64,000 nt of DNA from Archivesica marissinica (lineage: Eukaryota; Mollusca; Bivalvia; Venerida; Vesicomyidae). Made by a program: the position numbers and the translations under genes. This document shows, piece by piece, positions 14,961-27,530 of this stretch. Each line of letters opens with the position of its first letter. Position 1 is the first letter of the stretch. The DNA lies in NCBI GenBank assembly GCA_014843695.1, contig CM026391.1, forward strand, positions 33,733,445 to 33,797,444, written 5' to 3'. Below the pieces are notes generated by a model. It was given only the letters and a program-made list of their open reading frames with translations. It made no database searches and was not told where the DNA came from.

Positions 14961-16984
14961 AGAGAAGCTTCTAAGTAATGGGGTATCTTGAGAAGCCTCT
15001 AAGTAATGTGGTATCGAGAGAAGCTTCTAAGTAATGGGGTATCGAGAGAAGCTTCAAAGTAATGGGGTGTTGAGGGGCGCTTCTAAGTAATGGGATGTCC
15101 AGAGAAGCTACTAAGTAATGGCGTATCGAGAGAAGCTTCTAAGTAATGGGATGTCGAGAGAAGCTTCTAAATAATGGGGAATCGAGAGAAGCTTCTAAGT
15201 AATGGGGTATCGAGAGATGCTTCTAAGTAATGGGGTATCTAGAGAAGCTTCTAAGTAATGGGGTATCGAGGGGCGCTTCGAAATAATGGGGTATCGAGAG
15301 AAGCGTCTAAGTAATGGGTATCTAGAGAAGCTTCTAAGTAATGGGGTGTTGAGAGAAGCCTCTAAATAATGGGGTATCGAGAGAAACTTCTAAGTAATGG
15401 GGTATCGAGAGAAGCTTCTAAATAATGGGGTATCGAGTGAAGCTTCTAAATAATGGGGTGTCGAGAGAAGCTTCTAAGTAACGGGGTATCGAGGGTGCTT
15501 CTAAGTAATGGGGTATCGAGGGGCGCTTCTAAGTAATGGGGTATCGAGAGAGGCTTCTAAGTAATGGGGTATCGAGAGAAGCTTCTAAGTAATGGGGTAT
15601 CGAGAGGCGTTTCTAAGTAATGGGGCATAGAGGGGCGCTTCTAAGTAATGGGGTATCGAGAGGCGTTTCTAAGTAATGGGGTATAGAGGGGCGCTTCTAA
15701 GTAATGGGGTATCGAGAGAAGCTTCTAAGTAATGGGGTATCGAGAGAAGCTTCTAAGTAATGGGGTATCGAAAGGCGCTTCTAAGTAATGGGATGTCGAT
15801 AGAAGCTTCTAAGTAATGGGATGTCGAGAGAAGCTACTAAGTAATGGGATGTCGAGAGAAGCCTCTAAGTAATGGAGTATCGAGAGAAGCTTCTAAGTAA
15901 AGGGGTATCGAGAGAAGCTTCTAAGTAATGGGGTATCGAGAAAAGCTTCTAAGTAATGGGGTATCGAGAGAAGCTTCTAAGTAATGGGGTATCGAGCGAA
16001 GCCTCTAAGTAATGGGGTATCGAGAGAAGCCTCTAAGTAATGGGGTATCGAGAGAAGCTTCTAAGTAATGGGGTATCGAGAGAAGCTTCTAAGTAATGGG
16101 GTATCGAGAGAAGCTTCTAAGTAATGGGGTACCGAGAGAAGCTTCTAAGTAATGGGGTATAGAGAGAAGCTTCTAAATAATGGGATGTCGAGAGAAGCTT
16201 TTAAGTAATGTGATGTCTAAAGGCGCTTCTAAGTAATGGGGTATCGAGAGAAGCTTCTAAATAATGGGGTATCGAGAGAAACCTCTAAGTAATGGGGTAT
16301 CGAGAGAAGCTTCTAAATAATGGGATGTCGAGGGGCGCTTTTAAGTAATGGTATGTCGAGAGAAGCTTCTAAGTAATGGGGTATCGAGAGAAGCTTCTAA
16401 GTAGTGGGGTATCGAGGGGCGCTTCTAAGTAATGGGGTATCGAGAGAGGCTTCTAAGTAATGGGGTATCGAGAGAAGCTTCTAAGTAATGGGGTATCGAG
16501 GGGCGCTTCTAAGTAATGGGGTATCGAGAGAAGCTTCTAAGTAATGGGGTATCGAGAGGCGTTTCTAAGTAATGGGGTATAGAGGGGCGCTTCTAAGTAA
16601 TGGGGTATCGAGAGAAGCTTCTAAGTAATGGGGTATCGAGGGGCGCTTCTAAGTAATGGGGTATCGAGAAAAGCTTCTAAGTAATGGGGTATCGAGAGGC
16701 GCTTCTAATTAATGGGGTATCGAGAGGCGCTTCTAAGTAATGGGGTATCGAGAGAAGCTTCTAAGTAATGGGGTATCGAGGGGCGCTTCTAAGTAATGAG
16801 GTATCGAGGGGCGTTTCTAAGTAATGGGGTGTCGAGGGGCGCTTCTAAGTTATGGGGTATCGAGATGCGCCTCTAAGTAATGGGGTATCGAGGGGCGCTT
16901 CTAAGTAATGGGATATCGAGGGCGCTTCTAAGTAATGGGTATCGAGAAAAGCTTCTAAGTAATGGGGATCGAGAGAAGCTTCAA

Positions 16985-17470
16985 AGTAATGGGGTGTTGA
17001 GGGGCGCTTCTAAGTAATGGGATGTCGAGAGAAGCTTCTAAGTAATGGGGTATCGAGAGAAGCTTCTAATAGGGGTATCGAGAGAAGCTTCAAAGTAATG
17101 GGATGTCAAGAGAACTTCTAATAATGGGTTGCCGAGGGGCGCTTCTAAGTAATGGGGTATCGAGAGGTGCTTCTAAGTAATGGGGTGTCGAGAGGCGCTT
17201 CTAAGTAATGGGGTATCGAGGGGCGCTTCTAAGTAATGGGATATCGATGGGCGCTTCTAAGTAATGGGGTATCGAGAAAAGCTTCTAAGTAATGGGGTAT
17301 CGAGAGAAGCTTCAAAGTAATGGGGTGTTGAGGGGCGCTTCTAAGTAATGGGATGTCGAGAGAAGCTACTAAGTAATGGGGTATCGAGAGAAGCTTCTAA
17401 ATATTGGGGTATCGAGAGAAGCTTCAAAGTAATGGGATGTCAAGAGAAACTTCTAAATAATGGGTTGCCG
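16985..17470. repeat. Two tandem copies of a 336-bp (12-unit) block, first copy with many small deletions
   Basis: GGGTTGCCGAGGGGCGC occurs at 17126 and 17462, an offset of 336 bp (12 units), preceded in both copies by the same order of variants (GGTGTTGAGGGG, GATGTCAAGAGAA). The upstream anchor GTGTTG is at 16994 and 17335, 341 bp apart. The first copy has therefore lost about five bases between these anchors, visible as several isolated one-base deletions. Confidence 0.75.
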
Positions 17471-18240
17471 AGGGGCGCTTCTAAGTAATGGGGTATCGAG
17501 AGGTGCTTCTAAGTAATGGGGTGTCGAGAGGCGCTTCTAAGTAATGGGGTATCGAGAGAAGCTTCTAAGTAATGGGATGTCTAGAGGCGCTTCTAAGTAA
17601 TGGGATGTCGAGAGAAGCTTCTAAATAATGGGATGTCGAGAGGCGCTTCTAAGTAATGGGGTATCGAGAGAAGCTTCTAAATAATGGGGTATCGAGGGGT
17701 GCCTCTAAGTAATGGGGTATCGAGGCGCGCTTCTAAGTAATGGGGTGTCGAGGGGCGCTTCTAAGTAATGGGGTATCGAGAGAATCTTCTAAGTAATGGG
17801 GTATCAAGAGAAGCTTCAAAGTAATGGGGTGTTGAGGGGCGCTTCTAAGTAATAGGATGTCGAGAGAAGCTACTAAGTAATGGGGTATGGAGAGAAGCTT
17901 CTAAGTATTGGGGTATCGAGAGAAGCTTCAAAGTAATGGGATGTCAAGAGAAGCCTCTAAATAATGGGATGTCGAGAGAAGCTTCTAAGTAATGGGGTGT
18001 CGCTGGGCGCTTCTAAGTAATGGGATGTCCAGGGGCGCTTCTAAGTAATGGGTTGTCGAGGGGCGCTTCTAAGTAATGGGGTATCGAGAGGTGCTTCTAA
18101 GTAATGGGGTGTCGAGAGGCGCTTCTAAGTAATGGGGTATCGAGAGAAGCTTCTAAGTAATGGGATGTCTAGAGGCGCTTCTAAGTAACGGGATGTCGAG
18201 AGAAGCTTCTAAATAATGGGATGTCGAGAGGCGCTTCTAA

Positions 18241-18800
18241 GTAATGGGGTATCGAGAGAAGCTTCTAAGTAATGGGATGTCTAGAGGCACTTCTAAGTTA
18301 TGGGGTATCGAGGGGCGCTTCTAAGTAATGGTGTATCGAGAGGCATTTCTAAGTAATGGGGTATCGAGAGAAGCTTCTAAGTAATGGGATGTCGAGAGGC
18401 GCTTCTAAGTAATGGGGTATCGAGAGAAGCTTCTAAGTAATGGGATGTCTAGAGGCGCTTCTAAGTAATGGGATGTCGAGGGGCGATTTTAAGTAATGGT
18501 ATGTCGAGAGAAGCTTCTAAGTAATGGGGTATCGAGAGAAGCTTCTAAGTAATGGGATGTCTAGAGGCACTTCTAAGTTATGGGGTATCGAGGGGCGCTT
18601 CTAAGTAATGGTGTATCGAGAGGCATTTCTAAGTAATGGGGTATCGAGAGAAGCTTCTAAGTAATGGGATGTCGAGAGGCGCTTCTAAGTAATGGGGTAT
18701 CGAGAGAAGCTTCTAAGTAATGGGATGTCTAGAGGCGCTTCTAAGTAATGGGATGTCGAGGGGCGATTTTAAGTAATGGTATGTCGAGAGAAGCTTCTAA
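18241..18800. repeat. Two tandem copies of a 280-bp (10-unit) block
   Basis: The run of variants containing GAGGCACTTCTAAGTTATGG and then GAGAGGCATTTCTAAG occurs twice in succession. The anchor TTCTAAGTTATGG is at 18291 and 18571, an offset of exactly 280 bp (10 units of 28). The two blocks look identical by eye. The related block near 28790-29030 has only one copy, so this duplication arose, or was lost, after the larger duplication of the array. Confidence 0.85.
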
Positions 18801-21065
18801 GTAATGGGGTATCAAGTGAAGCTTCTAAGTAATGGGGTATCGAGGGGCGCTTCTAAGTAATGGGGTATCGAGAGGTGCGTCTAAGTAATGGGGTATCGAG
18901 GGGCGCTTGTAAGTAATGGTGTTTCGATAGGCGTTTCTAAGTAATGGGGTATCGAGAGAAGCTTCTAAGTAATGGGATGTCGAGAGGCGCTTCTAAGTAA
19001 TGGGGTATCGAGAGAATCTTCTAAGTAATGGGATGTCTAGAGGCGCTTCTAAGTAATGAGATGTCTATGGGCAATTCTAAGTAATGTGATGTCGAGAGAA
19101 GCTTCTAAGTAATGGGGTATCGAGAGAAGCTTCTAAGTATTGGGGTATCGAGAGAAGCTTCTAAGTAATGGGGTATCGAGGGGCGCCTCTAAGTAATGGG
19201 TATCGAGAAAAGCTTCTAAGTAATGGGGTATCGAGAGGCGCTTCTAAGTAATGGGGTATCGAGAGAAGCTTCTAAGTAATGGAGTATCGAGGGGCGCTTC
19301 TAAGTAATGGGGTATCGAGAGAAGCTTCTAAATAATGGGATGTCGAGAGGCGCTTCTAAGTAATGGGGTATCGAGAGGCGCTTCTAAGTAATGGGGTATC
19401 GAGTGGCGCTTCTAAGTAATGGGGTATCGAGAGAAGCTTCTAAGTAATGGGATGTCGAGAGGCGCTTCTAAGTAATGGGGTATCGAGAGTTGCTTCTAAG
19501 CAATGGGGTATCGAGTGGCGCTTCTAAGTAATGGGATGTGAGAGTGCTTCTAAGAATGGGGTATCGAGTGGCGCTTCTAAGTAATGGGATGTCGAGAGGC
19601 GCTTCTAAGTAATGGGGTATCGAGAGGTGCTTCTAAGTAATGGGGTTTCGAGGGGCGCTTCTAAGTAATGGTGTTTCGAGAGGCGTTTCTAAGTAATGGG
19701 GTATCGAGAGAAGCTTCTAAGTAATGGGATGTCGAGAGGCGCTTCTAAGTAATGGGGTATTGAGAGAATCTTCTAAGTAATGGGATGTCTAAAGGCGCTT
19801 CTAAGTAATGGGATGTCGTGGGGCGCTTTTAAGTAATGGGATGTCGAGAGAAGCTTCTAAGTAATGGGGTATCGAGAGAAGCTTCTAAGTAATGGGGTAT
19901 CGAGAGAAGCTTCTAAGTAATGAGATGTCTATGGGCACTTCTAAGTAATGGGATGTCGAGAGAAGCTTCTAAGTAATGGGGTATCGAGAGAAGCTTCTAA
20001 ATAATGGGGTATCGAGGGGCGCTTCTAAGTAATGGAGTATCGAGAGAAGCTTCTAAGTAATTGGGTATCGAGAGAAGCTTCTAAGTAATGGGGTATCGAG
20101 GGGCGCCTCTAAGTAATGGGTATCGAGAAAAGCTTCTAAGTAATGGGGTATCGAGAGGCGCCTCTAAGTAATGGGGTATCGAGGGGCGCTTCTAAGTAGT
20201 GGGGTATCGAGAGAAGCTTCTAAGTAATGGAGCATCGAGGGGCGCTTCTAAGTAATGGGGTATCGAGAGAAGCTTCTAAGTAATGGGGTATCGAGAGAAG
20301 CCTCTAAGTAATGGGGTGTCGAGGGGCGCTTCTAAGTAATGGGGTATCGAGAAAAGCTACTAAGTAATGGGGTATCGAGAGGCGCCTCTACGTAATGGGG
20401 TATCGAGGGGCGCTTCTAAGTAATGGGGTATCGAGAGAAGCTTCTAAGTAATGGGGTATCGAGGGGCGCTTCTAAGTAATGGGGTATCGAGGGGCGCTTC
20501 AAAGTAATGGGGTGTCGAGGGGCGCTTCTAAGTAATGGGTATCGAGGGGCGCTTCTAAGTAATGGGGTATCGAGGGGCGCTTCTAAGTAATGGGGTATCG
20601 AGTGAAGCTTCTAAGTAATGTGGTATCGAGAGAAGCTTCTAAGTAATGGGGTATCGAGAGAAGCTTCTAAGTAATGGGGTATCGAGAGAAGCTTCAAAGT
20701 AATGGGGTGTTGAGGGGCGCTTCTAAGTAATGGGATGTCGAGAGAAGCTTCTAAGTAATGGGGTGTCGCTGGGCGCTTCTACGTAATGGGATGTCCAGGG
20801 GCGCTTCTAACTTATGGGATGTCGAGAGGCGCTTTTAGGTAATGGGATGTCGAGAGGCGCTTCTAAGTAATGGGGTATCGAGAGGTGCTTCTAAGTAATG
20901 GGGTATCGAGAGAAGCTTCTAAGTAATGGGACGACTAGAGGCGCTTCTAAGTAATGGGATGTCAAGAGAGGCTTCTAAATAATGGGATGTCCAGAGGCGC
21001 TTCTAAGTAATGGGGTATCGAGGGGCGCTTCTAAGTAATGGTGTATCAAGAGGCGTTTCTAAGTA

Positions 21066-24000
21066 ATGGGGTATCGAGAGAAGCTTCTAAATAATGGGAT
21101 GTCGAGAGAAGCTTCTAAATAATGGGATGTCTAGAGGCGCTTCTAAGTAATGGGATGTCGAGAGAAGCTTCTAAGTAATGGGATGTCTAGAGGCGATTCT
21201 AAGTAATGGGATATCGAGAGAAGCTTCTAAATAATGGGATGCCGAGAGAAGCTTCTAAATAATGGGATGTCGAGAGAAGCTTCTAAATAATGGGTTATCG
21301 AGAGAAGCTTCTAAGTAATGGGATGTCGAGAGAAGCTTATAAGTAATGGGATGTCGAGAGAAGCTTCTAAGTAATAGGATGTCGAGAGAAGCTTCTAAGT
21401 AATGGGATGTCGAGAGAAGCTTCTAAGTAATGGGATGTCGAGAATAGCTTCTAAGTAATGGGATGTCGAGAGAAGCTTCTAAGTAATGGGGTATCGAGAG
21501 AAGCTTCTAAGTAATGGGGTATCAAGAGAAGCTTCTAAGTAATGGGGTATCGAGAGAATCTTCTAAGTAATGGGGTATCGAGAGAAGCTTCTAAGTAATG
21601 GGATGTCTAGAGGCGCTTCAAAGTAATGGGGTATCGAGGGGTGCTTCTAAGTAATGGTGTATCGAGAGGCGTTTCTAAGTAATGAGGTATTGAGAGAAGC
21701 TTCTAAGTAATGGGGTGTCGAGAGGCGCTTCTAAGTAATGGGGTATCGAGAGAAGCTTCTAAGTAATGGCATGTCTAGAGGCGCTTCTAAGTAATGGGAT
21801 GTCGAGAGAAGCTTCTAAATAATGGGATGTCGAGAGAAGCTTCTAAATAATGGGGTATCGAGAGGCGCTTTTAAGTAATGGGATGTCTAGAGGCGCCTCT
21901 AAGTAATGGGATGCCTAGAGGCGCTTCTATGTAATGGGATGCCTAGAGGCGCTTCTAAGTAATGGGATGTCGAGAGAAGCTTCTAATTAATGGGATGTCA
22001 AGAGAAGCTTCTAAGTAATGGGATGTCGACATAATCTTCTAAATAATGGGATGTCGAGAGAAGCTTCTAGGTAATGGGATGTCGAGAGAAGGTACTAAGT
22101 AATGGAATGTCGAGAGAAGCTTCTAAGTAATGGGATGTAGGGCGGCGATTCTAAGTAATGGGATGTCGAGAGAAGCTTCTAAATAATGGGATGTCGAGAG
22201 AAGGTACTAAGTAATGGAATGTCGAGAGAAGCTTCTAAGTAATGGGATGTAGGGCGGCGATTCTAAGTAATGGGATGTCGAGAGAAGCTTCTAAATAATG
22301 GGATGTAGGGAGGCGATTCTAAGTAATGAGATGTCGAGAGAAGCTTCTAAGTAATGGGATGTAGGGAGGCGATTCTAAGTAATGGGATGTCGAGAGAAGC
22401 TTCTAAGTAATGGGATGTCGAGAGAAGCTTCTAATTAATGGGATGAAGAGAGAAGCTTCTAAGTAATGGGATATCGAGAGAAGCTTCTAAGTAATGGGAT
22501 GTCGAGAATAGCTTCTAATTAATGGGATGTCGAGAGAAGCTTCTAAGTAATGGGATGTAGGGAGGCGATTCTAAGTAATGGGATGTCGAGAGAAGCTTCT
22601 AAGTAATGGGATTTAGGGAGGCGATTCTAAGTAATGGGATGTCGAGAGAAGCTTCTAAATAATGGGATGTAGGGAGGCGATTATAAGTAATGGGATGTCG
22701 AGAGAAGCTTCTAAGTAATGAGATGTAGGGAGGCGAATCTAAGTAATGGGATGACGAGAGAAGCTTCTAAGTAATGGGGTATCTTGAGAAGCCTCTAAGT
22801 AATGGGGTATCGAGAGAAGCTTCTAAGTAATGGGATATCGAGAGAAGTTTCTAAGTAATGGGGTATGAGAGAAGCCTCTAAGTAATGGGATATCGAGAGA
22901 AGCTTCTAAGTAATGGGGTATCGAGAGAAGCTTCTAAGTAATGGGGTATCGAGAGAAGCTTCTAAGTAATGGGGTATCGAAAGGCGCTTCTAAGTAATGG
23001 GATGTCGATAGAAGCTTCTAAGTAATGGGATGTCGAGAGAAGCTACTAAGTAATGGGATGTCGAGAGAAGCCTCTAAGTAATGGAGTATCGAGAGAAGCT
23101 TCTAAGTAAAGGGGTATCGAGAGAAGCTTCTAAGTAATGGGGTATCGAGAAAAGCTTCTAAGTAATGGGGTATCGAGAGAAGCTTCTAAGTAATGGGGTA
23201 TCGAGCGAAGCCTCTAAGTAATGGGGTATCGAGAGAAGCCTCTAAGTAATGGGGTATCGAGAGAAGCTTCTAAGTAATGGGGTATCGAGAGAAGCTTCTA
23301 AGTAATGGGGTATCGAGAGAAGCTTCTAAGTAATGGGGTACCGAGAGAAGCTTCTAGTAATGGGGTATAGAGAGAAGCTTCTAAATAATGGGATGTCGAG
23401 AGAAGCTTTTAAGTAATGTGATGTCTAAAGGCGCTTCTAAGTAATGGGGTATCGAGAGAAGCTTCTAAATAATGGGGTATCGAGAGAAACCTCTAAGTAA
23501 TGGGGTATCGAGAGAAGCTTCTAAATAATGGGATGTCGAGGGGCGCTTTTAAGTAATGGTATGTCGAGAGAAGCTTCTAAGTAATGGGGTATCGAGAGAA
23601 GCTTCTAAGTAGTGGGGTATCGAGGGGCGCTTCTAAGTAATGGGGTATCGAGAGAGGCTTCTAAGTAATGGGGTATCGAGAGAAGCTTCTAAGTAATGGG
23701 GTATCGAGAGAAGCTTCTAAGTAATGGGGTATCGAGGGGCGCTTCTAAGTAATGGGGTATCGAGAGAAGCTTCTAAGTAATGGGGTATCGAGAGGCGTTT
23801 CTAAGTAATGGGGTATAGAGGGGCGCTTCTAAGTAATGGGGTATCGAGAGGCGTTTCTAAGTAATGGGGTATAGAGGGGCGCTTCTAAGTAATGGGGTAT
23901 CGAGAGAAGCTTCTAAATAATGGGATGTCGAGAGAAGCTTCTAAATAATGGGATGTCTAGAGGCGCTTCTAAGTAATGGGATGTCGAGAGAAGCTTCTAA

Positions 24001-26600
24001 GTAATGGGATGTCTAGAGGCGATTCTAAGTAATGGGATATCGAGAGAAGCTTCTAAATAATGGGATGCCGAGAGAAGCTTCTAAATAATGGGATGTCGAG
24101 AGAAGCTTCTAAATAATGGGGTATCGAGAGAAGCTTCTAAGTAATGGGATGTCGAGAGAAGCTTATAAGTAATGGGATGTCGAGAGAAGCTTCTAAGTAA
24201 TAGGATGTCGAGAGAAGCTTCTAAGTAATGGGATGTCGAGAGAAGCTTCTAAGTAATGGGATGTCGAGAATAGCTTCTAAGTAATGGGATGTCGAGAGAA
24301 GCTTCTAAGTAATGGGGTATCGAGAGAAGCCTCTAAGTAATGGGGTATCAAGAGAAGCTTCTAAGTAATGGGGTATCGAGAGAAGCTTCTAAGTAATGGG
24401 GTATCGAGAGAAGCTTCTAAGTAATGGGATGTCTAGAGGCGCTTCAAAGTAATGGGGTATCGAGGGGTGCTTCTAAGTAATGGTGTATCGAGAGGCGTTT
24501 CTAAGTAATGAGGTATTGAGAGAAGCTTCTAAGTAATGGGGTGTCGAGAGGCGCTTCTAAGTAATGGGGTATCGAGAGAAGCTTCTAAGTAATGGCATGT
24601 CTAGAGGCGCTTCTAAGTAATGGGATGTCGAGAGAAGCTTCTAAATAATGGGATGTCGAGAGAAGCTTCTAAATAATGGGGTATCGAGAGGCGCTTTTAA
24701 GTAATGGGATGTCTAGAGGCGCCTCTAAGTAATGGGATGCCTAGAGGCGCTTCTATGTAATGGGATGCCTAGAGGCGCTTCTAAGTAATGGGATGTCGAG
24801 AGAAGCTTCTAATTAATGGGATGTCAAGAGAAGCTTCTAAGTAATTGGATGTCGACATAATCTTCTAAATAATGGGATGTCGAGAGAAGCTTCTAAGTAA
24901 TGGGGTATCGAGAAGCGTTTCTAAGTAATGGGATGTCGATAGAAGCTTCTAGGTAATGGGATGTCGAGAGAAGGTACTAAGTAATGGAATGTCGAGAGAA
25001 GCTTCTAAGTAATGGGATGTAGGGCGGCGATACTAAGTAATGGGATGTCGAGAGAAGCTTCTAAATAATGGGATGTAGGGAGGCGATTCTAAGTAATGAG
25101 ATGTCGAGAGAAGCTTCTAAGTAATGGGATGTAGGGAGGCGATTCTAAGTAATGGGATGTCGAGAGAAGCTTCTAAGTAATGGGATGTCGAGAGAAGCTT
25201 CTAATTAATGGGATGAAGAGAGAAGCTTCTAAGTAATGGGATATCGAGAGAAGCTTCTAAGTAATGGGATGTCGAGAATAGCTTCTAATTAATGGGATGT
25301 CGAGAGAAGCTTCTAAGTAATGGGATGTAGGGAGGCGATTCTAAGTAATGGGATGTCGAGAGAAGCTTCTAAGTAATGGGATTTAGGGAGGCGATTCTAA
25401 GTAATGGGATGTCGAGAGAAGTTTCTAAATAATGGGATGTAGGGAGGCGATTATAAGTAATGGGATGTCGAGAGAAGCTTCTAAGTAATGAGATGTAGGG
25501 AGGCGAATCTAAGTAATGGGATGACGAGAGAAGCTTCTAAGTAATGGGGTATCTTGTGAAGCCTCTAAGTAATGGGGTATCGAGAGAAGCTTCTAAGTAA
25601 TGGGATATCGAGAGAAGTTTCTAAGTAATGGGGTATGAGAGAAGCCTCTAAGTAATGGGATATCGAGAGAAGCTTCTAAGTAATGGGGTATCGAGAGAAG
25701 CTTCTAAGTAATGGGGTATCGAGAGAAGCTTCTAAGTAATGGGGTATCGAAAGGCGCTTCTAAGTAATGGGATGTCGATAGAAGCTTCTAAGTAATGGGA
25801 TGTCGAGAGAAGCTTCTAAGTAAAGGGGTATCGAGAGAAGCTTCTAAGTAATGGGGTATCGAGAAAAGCTTCTAAGTAATGGGGTATCGAGAGAAGCTTC
25901 TAAGTAATGGGGTATCGAGCGAAGCCTCTAAGTAATGGGGTATCGAGAGAAGCCTCTAAGTAATGGGGTATCGAGAGAAGCTTCTAAGTAATGGGGTATC
26001 GAGAGAAGCTTCTAAGTAATGGGGTATCGAGAGAAGCTTCTAAGTAATGGGGTACCGAGAGAAGCTTCTAAGTAATGGGGTATAGAGAGAAGCTTCTAAA
26101 TAATGGGATGTCGAGAGAAGCTTTTAAGTAATGTGATGTCTAAAGGCGCTTCTAAGTAATGGGGTATCGAGAGAAGCTTCTAAATAATGGGGTATCGAGA
26201 GAAACCTCTAAGTAATGGGGTATCGAGAGAAGCTTCTAAATAATGGGATGTCGAGGGGCGCTTTTAAGTAATGGTATGTCGAGAGAAGCTTCTAAGTAAT
26301 GGGGTATCGAGAGAAGCTTCTAAGTAGTGGGGTATCGAGGGGCGCTTCTAAGTAATGGGGTATCGAGAGAGGCTTCTAAGTAATGGGGTATCGAGAGAAG
26401 CTTCTAAGTAATGGGGTATCGAGAGAAGCTTCTAAGTAATGGGGTATCGAGGGGCGCTTCTAAGTAATGGGGTATCGAGAGAAGCTTCTAAGTAATGGGG
26501 TATCGAGAGGCGTTTCTAAGTAATGGGGTATAGAGGGGCGCTTCTAAGTAATGGGGTATCGAGAGGCGTTTCTAAGTAATGGGGTATAGAGGGGCGCTTC
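21066..26600. repeat. Two tandem copies of a ~2.8-kb (about 99-unit) block
   Basis: Rare variants recur collinearly. ATGCCGAGAGAAGC has its GCCG at 21241 and 24067. ATCTTGAGAA at 22781 matches ATCTTGTGAA at 25551 (offset 2770). TCGAAAGGCG occurs at 22977 and 25747 (offset 2770). The offset shifts from about 2826 to 2770 because the two copies differ by small internal gains, such as an extra AGGTACTAAG block near 22060-22260 in the first. Copy 1 spans roughly 21066-23892 and copy 2 runs from about 23893. Confidence 0.8.
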
Positions 26601-27530
26601 TAAGTAATGGGGTATCGAGAGAAGCTTCTAAGTAATGGGGTATCGAGAGAAGCTTCTAAGTAATGGGGTATCGAAAGGCGCTTCTAAGTAATGGGATGTC
26701 GATAGAAGCTTCTAAGTAATGGGATGTCGAGAGAAGCTACTAAGTAATGGGATGTCGAGAGAAGCCTCTAAGTAATGGAGTATCGAGAGAAGCTTCTAAG
26801 TAAAGGGGTATCGAGAGAAGCTTCTAAGTAATGGGGTATCGAGAAAAGCTTCTAAGTAATGGGGTATCGAGAGAAGCTTCTAAGTAATGGGGTATCGAGC
26901 GAAGCCTCTAAGTAATGGGGTATCGAGAGAAGCTTCTAAGTAATGGGGTATCGAGAGAAGCTTCTAAGTAATGGGGTATCGAGAGAAGCTTCTAAGTAAT
27001 GGGGTATAGAGAGAAGCTTCTAAATAATGGGATGTCGAGAGAAGCTTTTAAGTAATGTGATGTCTAAAGGCGCTTCTAAGTAATGGGGTATCGAGAGAAG
27101 CTTCTAAATAATGGGGTATCGAGAGAAACCTCTAAGTAATGGGGTATCGAGAGAAGCTTCTAAATAATGGGATGTCGAGGGGCGCTTTTAAGTAATGGTA
27201 TGTCGAGAGAAGCTTCTAAGTAATGGGGTATCGAGAGAAGCTTCTAAGTAGTGGGGTATCGAGGGGCGCTTCTAAGTAATGGGGTATCGAGAGAGGCTTC
27301 TAAGTAATGGGGTATCGAGAGAAGCTTCTAAGTAATGGGGTATCGAGGGGCGCTTCTAAGTAATGGGGTATCGAGAGAAGCTTCTAAGTAATGGGGTATC
27401 GAGAGGCGTTTCTAAGTAATGGGGTATAGAGGGGCGCTTCTAAGTAATGGGGTATCGAGAGAAGCTTCTAAGTAATGGGGTATCGAGGGGCGCTTCTAAG
27501 TAATGGGGTATCGAGAAAAGCTCTAAGTAA
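25740..27530. repeat. Adjacent copies of a 924-bp (33-unit) block
   Basis: The anchor TCGAAAGGCGCTTC lies at 25747 and 26671, exactly 924 bp (33 x 28) apart, and is followed in both by the same series of variants (GATGTCGATAGAAG, TAAAGGGGTATCG, GTCTAAAGGCGC, CTAAGTAGTGGGG). The same block is also present once near 15768 and once near 22977, so it occurs at least four times in the array. Confidence 0.8.
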
